Source of the DNA: Cyclaneusma minus | Taxonomy: Eukaryota; Ascomycota; Leotiomycetes; Marthamycetales; Marthamycetaceae | Assembly (NCBI GenBank): GCA_037179335.1 | Contig: JAKZHN010000001.1 | Span: forward strand, 744,001 to 808,000 | DNA: 64,000 nt | Direction: 5' to 3' | Shown: one piece after another, positions 32,651-42,919 of the stretch | Position numbering within the stretch: position 1 is the first letter of the stretch | Layout of the letters: every line of letters starts with the position of its first letter | The notes under the pieces: model-generated | Seen by the model: the letters and a program-made list of their open reading frames with translations, nothing else | The model's database searches: none | Told to the model about the DNA's origin: nothing | Program-made: the position numbers and the translations under genes

Positions 32651-34289
32651 ATGCCACCCGTCAGATGTACCAATTGCCTACAGGGGCACAGACGATGCGA
32701 TCGCCGAATTCCATGCGGTGAATGCGTGTCAAAAGGGAAAAGTGCGACCTGCGCTTACGGAGCTCAAGTGTCCAGACCGAAGGGATCGTCAAAGAGACCC
32801 AGAGCGCAGTCTGTCGAAGAAGACAGCGACGATCAAGCCTCCCAAGAAGGTGTCGCTAGTAACCAGTCCCGATCCCAAGGACCCTCGAAGAGGCGAAACC
32901 GCAGAGTACAAGTGACAGACTCGTCCTCGCCAGCCGTCGCTACGTCAAGGAACCCAGAGCACGCCAACAACGAACCTTCGGCGATCCCCGAAGCACCTGC
33001 CAGTTCCGTCGAGTCTATGCCTGGCAACGGCAACAGCAACAGCACGCAGAGCCATTCTTCTCGCCCACCTTCCCCCAATGACTCCCGTCAGAACACCATC
33101 CCCGAAGAGCCTGCCAGCGAAACCTCTGAAGGCGTGAATCCCAAAACGGAACCAGCATTCAACAGCGCCCGTAACAAGCTACCATGTTTCTCCGCTCTAC
33201 CGCTTTCCGACCCCGCTCGTGGGAAAGTCCTGGTGGTGGTTTGCCGAGGTCATGTTTACCCCGGACATGATTCAGTCGAAATTCAATGGCGTTCTGTGCG
33301 ACAACTTCCTCGACCACACCAGTTTGTTCGTACGTCCCGCTTTCCTCGCCAAGAAGAAGATCCCCTTCGCCACAGTTGTACAGGAGCCTGGAGAAGTGGT
33401 GGTTATCTGGCCAGGTGTTTTGTATCAGCACAGACGAACCCATTCGGAATGCCACCCAGGAGCATCCGTTCATCCCCTTCAGAATCGTTGTGACTCCAGC
33501 TAATCCCGACGAGCCAGTGACCGAGTACCAGGTGGAGGACTTTCCTAAGTACTCCACCTGGTACTCGGTTGACGAGGAGGGTACATCCAGGGTGAGAATG
33601 GCGAGAACCAGGGCGCACCCAAATGGCGCCCCAGAACCCGAAGGCCCGCCCCTGAACGCCGAGTCAAGCGCATGGCTCGACGCTCTCCGAAACACCATCT
33701 TGCCCTCGCAACCGATCAATCCAAAGGTGAGTATTTCCCCTGTAGTCAACCATGGCTGGCGCTGACGGTTTTATTGCAGTATGACCAGTTTATGGTAATG
33801 GAGTATGACGGTATCATCAAATCAGTAAGGGAGTTGGCCGAGTGGTTTCCAGTGACCAAAGAGAATGCACCGAGCAACAGAGGCTACAGCGGCACTTTGA
33901 AGGGGAAGAATGGCTGTATATTTGTCGCGAACAGCTTAGCCGTTGCAATCCACCGCGCAGCTTTGGCTCTCCTCGCGCCCACCTACGACGCCGAACTCTA
34001 CCGTTACGGACAGTTCGCAGTCACAATCGAATTGAAGCGTGATAGCAACAGAAGTCTGCCTCTCTTTGACGCTCTGTTTCCCTTCAACTCCGCGAAGAGG
34101 TACGAGTTCTGTCCTCTGTTTCCCTTCGTTTCCATCAGGACTGTCGAATTCGATCAGGTACGAAGCCACCAGTCGTATCTGCCCAGATCAGGAGTCTGGT
34201 GGTGGAACTACATCGAGGGATCGGAGAGAGTGAGAATGGCCGTTGAGGAGTTTAATAGGCTTGCTGCCGCTGATGTTACCAAGTACTAG
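32651..34289 (+). pseudogene. F9: zinc-cluster copy interrupted by a JmjC-like fragment
   Basis: MPPVRCTNCLQGHRRCDRRI then PCGEC and Cys34 form a complete cluster, followed by a basic/Ser-rich linker (RAQSVEEDSDDQ) and RGKVLVVV, where VNPxFRG should begin. Instead about 180 bp of other sequence follow and the frame is lost (stop at 33491-33493). The domain resumes in another frame at CISTDEPI, then FRIVVTPANPDEPVTEYQVE and STWYSV. An apparent 53-nt intron (33727-33779) leads to ELAEWFPV, CIFVANSLAVAIHRAALALL, FAVTIELKRDSN and FNRLAAADVTKY, stop. Everything apart from the interrupted segment is well preserved, so the damage looks recent. Confidence 0.72.
33238..33420 (+). other. JmjC-domain-like fragment inside F9
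   Basis: In the frame that includes ATG at 33219 the bases read KSWWWFAEV...DNFLDHTSLFVRPAFLAKKK then IPFATVVQEPGEVVVIWPG. This matches the second half of JmjC histone-demethylase domains (xFLxHKxxxxxPxxL, then IPvxrvvQxPGEfvvxfPxayH). It replaces about 23 codons of the family domain. No other part of a JmjC gene is nearby. The match is by eye; the boundaries are accurate to about 10 bp. Confidence 0.6.
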
Positions 34290-35053
34290 GGCCGACAGCC
34301 AGGAGGTCAACGTGGTCTCTCTGAGAACCCGTTGTGGATCTTGAAGGGGGACAAAATCGAAGCATCATACTCTAAGGCCCAAAAGTGATCAAGATCACCA
34401 GTGCCAACCACCCCCTTAACCGCCCGCCTCAACCCTACACTCACTCAAAACCAAAGCACCACGACATTCATGATCACCTTAATCTACACAATCTGGCGAA
34501 TCATCCACACCACCCCCACCGGCCCTTGGGACCGCGCCATGGACTGCTGCTGTGAATGCCGCCTGACCGACGATGGCGACGACGACGCTCAGGATTATGG
34601 CGGCGATAGTGGCGGCGGAGACGAGACCGTGGTCCAAGAGCCTGACAATGGTGCTCGTCCGGCTCTCGGAGAGAGGCGTCTGCAAGATGTCCTCAACGGT
34701 GCCCAGCCTGGAAAAACCACCTGCTGCTGGTATCCCTCAAGGCTGCAGAATCAAGGATCACAGCGATACATCCAAGAGACGGAAGCTGACGGAGAAGGAG
34801 GAGAGGGAGACTGAAGCTGCTAAAGATCATTTGGTGGAAGCTGGCAGCGGCTGGTTCTGTCATGCTCGGGAAGCCAAGGAGTTCACCGACTCGGACGTCT
34901 TGCGCAGAGTTACAGTCACGTGGGTACGTGGGGGTACTGTGGTAGTCAGGCCAGCTTAAAGGGCATTTGGCATGAGCCGTGCGTTACTCCTCGATTCCAA
35001 CTAGGGAGCGATCAATGTAGTGGTTTTATGTGGAACAAGTCACCTAACCTCGT
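34290..35053 (+). other. Region after F9, possible small ORFs
   Basis: Two overlapping frames (34401-34814 and 34573-34959) are open for 128-137 codons. The second contains a charged stretch (SKRRKLTEKEERETEAAKDH). Neither resembles a family I know and neither has clear splice signals, so I do not call a gene. Confidence 0.25.
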
Positions 35054-35203
35054 GGGCAGCCCGGAGGGGTATTGGCCCGACGCAAGGAAGCTTGCAAAAA
35101 GGCAAATGGGGAAATTAAGCTTTTTTCAAAAGCTCCAATTTCCTCTTTTTTTTTTCTCTCTTTATTTTTATTAATTTAAAGCTGTTAAATATCTCGATTT
35201 TTA
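35054..35203 (+). repeat. Direct repeat, left copy (candidate LTR end)
   Basis: GGCAGCCCGGAGGGGTATTG aligns with GACAGCCTAAAAAAATATTG of the right copy and stays aligned to TTAAAGCTGTTAAATAT and the following bases. This copy is less mutated. Confidence 0.7.
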
Positions 35204-38200
35204 TTAATTCTATTATAATTTATTAAAAATTTGCCTTAATCCCGTTTTAGCTATTTTTGCTAAGCCAATATAATTAATATTTATAATACCGCTAAAAGCC
35301 TAGCCTATAAATTTACCACCAATTATAATTTTTTTTAAAAACCACCAACAAAGCCCCAATTCCCAAAAAAATCCGCAAATCCAAAACTCGAAATAAAAAT
35401 TCCATATATAGCGCGCAAGCTTATAATAAAATTTGCAATAAAGCTTATTATAATAAAGCAAATAAATTCGCAAATAATAATAATTATAATATTTATTTTA
35501 AAAACAATAATAATAACACCAATAATACTAATTAATCCGCTAAAAATAAAAACGCTTTTAATAATAAAATCAAAAAAATTAATAATAATAAATTTAAAAA
35601 GCCTGTATTACCGCTTTATTACCGCCTTGCTATTAATTCGGCTTAAGCTTTTATTAATATTTTTCAAGACTTTGCAAACCAATTTAAAGGATTTATTAAT
35701 TGGCCTAAATAATTTTACCAATTTAAAAAAAACAATAAGCAATTTCCTTTTATTTTATAGCCTTTTTTTGCATTTGGCATATTATACTAGCTAAATATAT
35801 TCTGTAAATCGCTAATAGCAATTTTTCCCTATTTTACCTTGCCTGCCTATATAATTGCGCTGCCAAATTTAACGCTAATATAAATATTTATTTTAAAAAC
35901 AAAAAAATTAAGCAATTTAAAAACCAAAGCAAATTTTTAAAATTTGGCAAAAATAAAAAAATATATATATTTTTTTTAATTTATTTATTAATTTTGCAAA
36001 TTATTTATATTGGCAAATATTTTATTAAAGCCTTAATTATTATTCCAATTAAATTTATAATAAAAATTATTTATTTAGTCTTTATTTATAATTAAAAATA
36101 TATTATATTTAATCTAGCACTAAATATTTATAAAAAAATACTAATTAATAATTTCTATAATTTCTATATTTGGAAAATCACCATTAATAAATTAAATAAT
36201 TATTACCACGCCTATTTTTGCATTATTTTTTTAAATTAGCAATTACCAATACCTGCAAATAATAACCAAAATTCCTGCTTTTTAATAAATAAATATTTTT
36301 GCTTTAATTAATATACCTGCAATTTAAATTTATATTATCGATTTTATATTTGCCTTTATTATTTAAAAAAGCACTTTATAAAAAAAAAAAATTAAATTCC
36401 AATTTCAAATAATAAAAAATACTAAAAACAAATTAGCAGCTAAATTCTTTTTTATTTTTTTAAAAAATATATAGTTATTTACCAAATTCGCCGCAATTAA
36501 ATACCGTTTTTAATTTTCTTTTATTTAATTCCGCTATATTATTATTAATTAATTTTCCAATTCCATTATTTTTATTTGCCTGGCAAATTTTTTTATTTTA
36601 TCATTTCGGCCATTTTTTATTTAATATTTAAAAAAAAATTATAACTTTTTTATTAGTTATTTCAACCCATTCTAAAAAATAATATTTAAAAAAATTTTAA
36701 TATATTTTGTATATTTATTAAAAATTAATTAAAAAATTAATATTATTTTTTAATTTAGCAAAATATACCTAATATTTTCCAATTTTAGCCGGCCCTTAAC
36801 ATTTGTTTTTAAATTTAATTTTTAAAAATTTTTAAAGCTGTAAAAAATGGCATATTATTTATTATTTTTCGCATTTATTCCATTGCTTTATTAATAATTA
36901 CATTTTCAAAAAATTATTATTATTATTTATATCTTGCAAAAAAATATTATTTAAATTATAAAAAAAGCCGGGCTAAATAGCATTATTTTTTAAAAAAAAT
37001 TGCATTATACCAATAATTACAATATACCAATAATTATTCGGCTTTATCTAAAATAGCCAAATTTTTCTTAAATGCTTTTTTTTCTTTAAATTAGCTATAT
37101 TTTCAATTATATTTAATTTTTTTAATAAAGCGTTGAAATAAATAATACAAATATAAATTTAATAATTTAATAATAGCATTTATATTTTTTCCCATTATTT
37201 ATACCATTTTATTTTTGCATAAAAAAAATTATAATTTGCTATATTTAATATTAATTTTTTTTAAATCAAATTAAATTAATTAAAAGCCAAGCTATATAAA
37301 TTTTTGGCCTTTTTATTAATATAATTACTATAATAATATTTTTTTTTATTTAAAAAAATGAAATAAATTAAATAGCTAATTGTTAAATTCGCTATTTACC
37401 GGGCAATTTTTTTTATAATATCCAATTTCTAATCGGCTTATTAATTTTTTGCATTTTAGCAATTTAATTAAGCGCTATTTTTTGCAAAAAGCTTTAAATT
37501 TTTATTACTAGCTTTTAAATTTTAAATTTTAAATTTTTTTATAAAACTTTTGCAAAAATTAAAAATAATTTAATTTAATAGCAAAATTTCCTATTTATTT
37601 AAAATAAAATCCAATTTATTAAATAAATTTGCTAGCATTAAATTTATTTATTTATAAATATTTTAATTATCGGTTTTGGCATATTTTATATTAATAATTG
37701 CTTTTCCCAAAATTACCATTAAAAAAATTATATTAGCTAGCTTTTTAATACCTAAATTTATATTACAATTTTGCCCAAATTACCAAAATTAGCTAATGCT
37801 ATATTATTAATTTTTAATATTAATTTTTTTAAAATTTATATTATTTCTTTTACCCTTTATTAATAAATTTTGGCCTAATAAAATAAATATTTAATTATTT
37901 ATACAAATAGCATTATTATAATTACCGATATTATAAAATTTATATTTTAAAACCCAAATCAAAATCCGCTATTTCGCAAATTATTATTTTTTGCAATATA
38001 TGATAATATTAGCCTAAATTTTTATTTATTTATCAAAAATTAAAAACAATTTAATAAATGCTTTTTTTTATTAAAATTAAAAAAAAAATAACTAATTAAT
38101 ATTTTTAATAATAAATCCCAGATACCTTATATTACCAATTATTTAATTTAAAACCATTAAATTTTTTTTTGGCAGCCCAATTTTTTTTTAAAACAGCCTA

Positions 38201-39591
38201 ATTTTAAATACCCGCAATGGCTATTGCTTTTATTAAAAATTATATTAAAATTTTTATATTTTAAATATTTATATAATTTGGCCAGCATTTAAATAAATAC
38301 TTCTTAAATAAATATATTATTAAGCCTAAAAATCCTTAGCCTTAAATTAAAACAAATTTTTAATAGCCTTTATTATATTAGCAATTTTTGCCATTTAAAT
38401 TTATTATATTAATAAAGCCTTTTTCCTTATATTATTTAAATATTTATAATTTTGCAAAATTTTAAATAATATTAAATAAATAAAAAATAGCCAGCCTATA
38501 AAAAAAACTATATCAATTATTTTATACCAGCTTTAAATTATTATCAAATCAATCCCATTACTATTAATTTTTATTTTTTTATTTAAAATTAAAGCAAATT
38601 TAAATTTTAATATAGCAATTAAAATAATTTAGACTAGCTTTTATTATTTTAATAAAATTATTTATAATAAAAAAAAATTAAATTAATTTCTATTTTTTAA
38701 AATCAAGCTATAATACCAAAACGTTATTTTTAATAAAAACAATAATTATATAATATTTTATTTCCAATTTAGCAAAATAAATTATAATTATAAAAATATA
38801 AAAATTATATTAATTAAAATAAATAATCGAATTTATATAATTACCGTTTTAAAAACCCTATTTCGCCTGGATTTTTAATTTTTAAAAGCCCTTTTATTTT
38901 TATTTAATAGCTTTGTTTTTTTATATAAGCAATTTATTTTAAAATTTTATAATTGCCTTTGCCAAATAAATATTCCCGTTTTCAAAATTAAAGGCTATAG
39001 CTTTTAATAGAAAATTATTTAGTATACCATTAATTAAAATATTTTAAATAAAAATATTAAATAATTAGGCCAATAATATTTTATAATATTTTAAAATTAT
39101 TGCTTTTTTAATTACCATATTAAGTTTATTTTTAGCAAACGCTTTTTTATAAAATTTAGCCCCAATATTAATTTCGCAGCCTAAAAAAAAACCCAATTTC
39201 CGTAGCCCAAATATTATTTTATATATTTTAAATATTTTTTAAGCATTATTTTATTCAATTCACCCATTTTCAAAATATTTTAAATATATTCAAGCATTTT
39301 TTATAAATTGTCGCCGCTTAAAAAACAAGTTTTATTTTCTATTAATTATAATATTTCAATTTTATTTTTATCAAAAATTTTAAGCCTATTTCAACCACCA
39401 TTTTAAATACATTTTTACCACTATTTTAAATCCAAATCCCATTTCCATTATTATTTTCAATTCGTTTTTACTATTATTTTAAATTCAATTTCTACCATTA
39501 TTTTAAATTTATAATTAATTCTAATCCCCGTATTTAACGCAATTTTGCATATTATTATTTAGCCCCAAATTTTTATAATAATGCTATATTT

Positions 39592-40220
39592 GGCCAATTT
39601 AAGCTTTAGAAGCTTTTTTTATTTTTTTTAGTATTAAAAACAAAGCATTTGGCATAATTTTTTTTTAAAAGCTTTTAAAATTTTAAAAAAATTTGCTAAA
39701 AGCTTTTAAAAGCTTTAATTCAAAACTGCTTTCGCCAAATGCCGTAATTTTTTTTTATATATAATAAGCAAATTAATATAAATATAATAATTTTATATAA
39801 AATAAATTATTTAATAGTATAGACAGCCTAAAAAAATATTGGCCCAATGCAAAAAAATTTGCAAAAAAGCAAACAGGAAAATTAAGCTTTTTTTAAAAGC
39901 TTTAATTTTTTTTTCTTTTTTTCTTTTTATTAATTTAAAGCTGTTAAATATTTTGATTTTTACCTTTCCATCATTTTTGTATTTAAATTAGCTTTTTATA
40001 TAGCTAATAGCCAATTTAAGCTCCGGAAGCTTTTTTTCACTTTTCTCACTACCAAAAAGGAAAAAAAAGGCGTTTGGTATAAAAAAAAATTAAAAGCTTT
40101 TAAAGCTTTAAAAAAATCTGCCAAAAGCTCCCAAAAGCTTCAATTCAAAGCTGCTTCCGCCAAACACCGTGGTTCTATTTTTCTTTTGCACGTAACAAGC
40201 AGGTTAACATAAAGTCAAAA
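39592..40220 (+). repeat. Second direct repeat pair around the right candidate LTR
   Basis: 39592-39800 and 40009-40220 align (for example CTGCTTTCGCCAAATGCCGT with CTGCTTCCGCCAAACACCGT). The outer copy at 40009 is the less mutated one. Confidence 0.65.
39822..39962 (+). repeat. Direct repeat, right copy (candidate LTR end)
   Basis: More heavily mutated partner of 35054-35203, 4.8 kb away in the same orientation. Confidence 0.7.
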
Positions 40221-40650
40221 AAGAAATCTCCACCAAATGCTATTAATAATTATTATGATAATTGATCTCGGATACTTAATACTTGACAACTTGTGCTAAA
40301 TAAGAATGCTTGTTTGCTTTTTGGATTTTAATTTAGAACCTCCCCGAAGCAGCTATATAATATTGCAAAATTGCCAAAAATATCAATATTAACGCAGCCG
40401 AAGCTCAAGGCTACGAATCTGCAAAATCCATATGAATTTTAAAAAAGTCTAATTTTTAGCGCCGCGCTAGCAAGGCTGCCTCCTGAGAGGACAGCTCCTC
40501 CCATAGATCACTCCTCTCCTTAGTTTGATATCAACCTTTGAGTTGTGCTCTTAACCCTCACTGTGATTGGGGCCCGTCTCGGTGACAAGTTTCGGCGCAC
40601 TTAATTCCAACAAACCAGCAAAATCTCGAGCACTGAATTCTTCCATTCAG
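40221..40650. promoter_or_regulatory. Upstream region of F10
   Basis: Return from AT-rich to ordinary composition between about 40.2 and 40.5 kb. Holds the promoter and leader of F10; no specific site recognised. Confidence 0.35.
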
Positions 40651-40713
40651 GTAACCCTACAGCCATTCTCTTGTCCTCATCAAACCAAACATACTGACTT
40701 TGTCCATCTGCAG
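40651..40713 (+). other. 5' UTR intron of F10
   Basis: GTAACCCTAC...CATACTGACTTTGTCCATCTGCAG, 63 nt, ending 16 bases before the ATG. The clearest example of the family leader intron. Confidence 0.7.
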
Positions 40714-40729
40714 ACCAGAACCGAATAAT

Positions 40730-42046
40730 ATGCCACCTGTAAGATGTGGAAATTGCAGGGAAGGCCACAGAGCTTGCGATCGCAAAGCTCCGTGTGGTCG
40801 ATGTCAGCAGACAGGCAAGAGTGACACTTGTGCGTACGAGAATCAAGTGCCTATGTCCAAAGGATCGCGCAAGAGGCGACGCGCACAGTCTGTCGATGAA
40901 GAGAGTGACGAGCAGACATCACCGGCACTCCCCGTTGGCGGCGGCCCCCAAGAATATATCGCCAATAACGCGTCCCGATCCGAGGGGCCCTCGAAGAGGC
41001 TTCGCAGCCGAGTACAAGAATTCGACACGTCAGAGAGTAATGGCGATGCATCGACGGCGCTCCCTCCTACCTCCGAGCCAATAAGCCGCCGGAATCCCGT
41101 CATGTCCTCTGCTGAGGCTACCACATCAGTCGAACCACGACGTATCATTGACTACGACCAAGACAACAGCTCTGAAGAACTTGCCAGCAATTTTTCCGAG
41201 TCCATTCGCCCCTACCAACCATGTCTCTCGGTCCCGCGGCCATCCAATGCAGCCCGCGGAAGCATTATGGTCTTGGTAAACCCAACTTTTCGTGGACTGG
41301 ACCAATGGGTCTACCCAAGTCAGGGCCAAGACGAGCTGCTGTTTACGATCAGCACTGACGAGCCTATCTTCGACCACCCGCAGTTTCCTCACAGACTGAC
41401 TGTTACGCCAGCTTCTCCCACTGATCCCGTGACCCGAAGCAACTGGGAGGAGTACCCTGATTACTCTTCTTGGTTCTCGCTTGGAGAAGACTTCCTTGAA
41501 GGGGAGCCCAGAGCACTTCCAAAGTGGTACCCGGTTGAGGAGCGGACAGATTTCCCCTTGGTCCGCGGCGAGAAAGCCCTCGACAGCAAAGGATTCAGCG
41601 CGGCCTTGAAGCTGAAAGGGAATAAGGGAACTGTCTTCATTGCTAATAGCTTACCCGTCGCTGTTCACCGCGCGGCCTTGGCCCTCATTGCGCCATCCTA
41701 CGACAAGTTCCTCTACCCTTCCGGAGTGTTCCGAATCACGATCGAGATCAAGAAGGATTTTAACACGAGTTTGATGATGTATGAAGCCATATTCCCCTTC
41801 AATGCCGACGACTTCGATGATACACAACTCCACTGGGAGGATGAACACGGAATACAAACTCAGTTTGAACGACAGCGCTACGGCAAAGACAAATATGATG
41901 AAGGCAGGAACGCAGTGACGGCGGCTGTTGAGGCGTTCAAAGGCTATGCTGCTTGTGATGGTGCCACCGGAGACTGGGGGCAGGTGGAGGGCTATGAGGA
42001 TCTCTTTGAGAAGATGTTGTGGGTATCGGACCCTCAAGAGTGCTAA
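40730..42046 (+). CDS. F10: complete zinc-cluster family protein
   Basis: One open frame of 438 residues. I start at MPPVRCGNC because the leader intron ends just upstream and the other copies start there; an ATG 10 codons earlier lies inside that intron. Cys6, 9, 16, 22, 25 and 34 form a CX2CX6CX5CX2CX8C cluster with the core EGHRACDR. Residues about 35-175 are a basic then Ser/Glu-rich linker (KGSRKRRRAQSVDEESDE), which could hold a nuclear signal. Residues about 177-438 form the C-terminal domain: VLVNPTFRGLDQWVYP, LLFTISTDEP, DPVTRSNWEEYPDYSSWFSL, VFIANSLPVAVHRAALALIA, FRITIEIKKDFNTSL, and a helical tail. By the cluster it should bind DNA in the nucleus; the domain is unknown to me. It lacks the usual fungal-specific transcription factor domain. 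Confidence 0.85.
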   Translation: MPPVRCGNCREGHRACDRKAPCGRCQQTGKSDTCAYENQVPMSKGSRKRRRAQSVDEESDEQTSPALPVGGGPQEYIANNASRSEGPSKRLRSRVQEFDTSESNGDASTALPPTSEPISRRNPVMSSAEATTSVEPRRIIDYDQDNSSEELASNFSESIRPYQPCLSVPRPSNAARGSIMVLVNPTFRGLDQWVYPSQGQDELLFTISTDEPIFDHPQFPHRLTVTPASPTDPVTRSNWEEYPDYSSWFSLGEDFLEGEPRALPKWYPVEERTDFPLVRGEKALDSKGFSAALKLKGNKGTVFIANSLPVAVHRAALALIAPSYDKFLYPSGVFRITIEIKKDFNTSLMMYEAIFPFNADDFDDTQLHWEDEHGIQTQFERQRYGKDKYDEGRNAVTAAVEAFKGYAACDGATGDWGQVEGYEDLFEKMLWVSDPQEC

Positions 42047-42841
42047 CCAAACTACAGACATCTGAGGCTCGAAGGCAGATGAAGTCGAAGTTCCTGCTTA
42101 GAATCGACCACTCCTTTCAGTAACTCTTCGAACTTGGCCAACCCATGATCCCAGCCGTCTTATGGATCATTCGTTGCACACAGCCTTGGTACTCTCCTTA
42201 GATGGGTTGTCTGTTTGAGAACAGCATGGACATGAGGTGGTCTTCAGATGGAAATAGGAGGTCACATTCGGCTTTTCACAACCTTCGGTTGTCTTCGTTC
42301 GCTCTTCGTCTTCTGGATCATTCGGTGCCCATGGCCTTGGTACTCTTCTTGGCTGGGTTAGCCGTTTGAGAATAGTATTGATATGAATTTGCCATGGGAT
42401 TGGAGTAGGCAGACGCAACTGGCTTCTTGAAACCTTCGGATTGCAAGAGCCTCTCTGATCGCAATGGTTTTTGAGACCCTTTGTCGCAACTAGGCAGCGA
42501 CCGAGAGCGAAAAGGATTTCCTCCACCAAATACTGTTGAGGATTATTGGGATGCTTGTTTGGATGCTCAATACTTTTTCTAAATTAGATGTATTCTTGTA
42601 TACTGGCTTGCCTGTGACATGTGATGAAAGAAAGCTTTTGAGCTCCAGCCGTCCATAGCATGCGGATTGTCTGAGCCTTCTCGTCCTTAGAGAACCTTCA
42701 CCCATTGACTCAATAAACAAAAAGAGTCAAACGCGCAGAAAATTTCCTCCTTCTGAGAAGCACCTTCATCCGCTTTATCCAGAAACCACACCAATCTCAA
42801 CACGCTAGCAAGATCTCCAGTCTTGAAGTTTCGTCTTCCAG
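42047..42841. other. Intergenic between F10 and F11
   Basis: Contains a diverged tandem duplication (next entry) and the F11 leader. A minus-strand frame at 42529-42167 runs through the duplication and has no recognisable features. Confidence 0.4.
42154..42445. repeat. Diverged tandem duplication, unit about 140 bp
   Basis: GGATCATTCGTTGCACACAG...CTTGGTACTCT at about 42164 recurs as GGATCATTCGGTGCCCATGG...CTTGGTACTCT at about 42315. Both continue with GGGTT(G/A)...CCGTTTGAGAA-like sequence, then diverge. Confidence 0.6.
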
Positions 42842-42910
42842 GTAACCCCTAGCCCTCCTCGTCTGCCCTTCGCAAACCAGGTATACTGACTTTGCTTGTT
42901 TACCGCTTAG
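42842..42910 (+). other. 5' UTR intron of F11
   Basis: GTAACCCCTAG...GTATACTGACTTTGC...CCGCTTAG, 69 nt, ending 9 bases before the ATG. Confidence 0.7.
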
Positions 42911-42919
42911 ACTGCAACC

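Larger units (their letters stand above)
35054..40220. mobile_element. RIP-degraded retroelement block with terminal direct repeats
   Basis: About 5 kb of very AT-rich DNA with no frame of 60 codons from about 35.17 to 40.60 kb. A direct repeat of about 145 bp bounds most of it (35054-35203 and 39822-39962), which suggests the LTRs of an element of about 4.9 kb. A second direct repeat pair (39592-39800 and 40009-40220) surrounds the right one. Copies differ mostly by C-to-T and G-to-A, as after RIP. C is much commoner than G on this strand, the reverse of the block at 24.1-29.8 kb. Coding content is erased, so the element type is inferred from the repeats only. Confidence 0.75.

Noticed and set aside
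35054..40220. CRISPR-like spacing of short A/T repeats
   Set aside because: The repeats are low-complexity products of C-to-T decay in a eukaryotic genome; no regular repeat-spacer unit exists.
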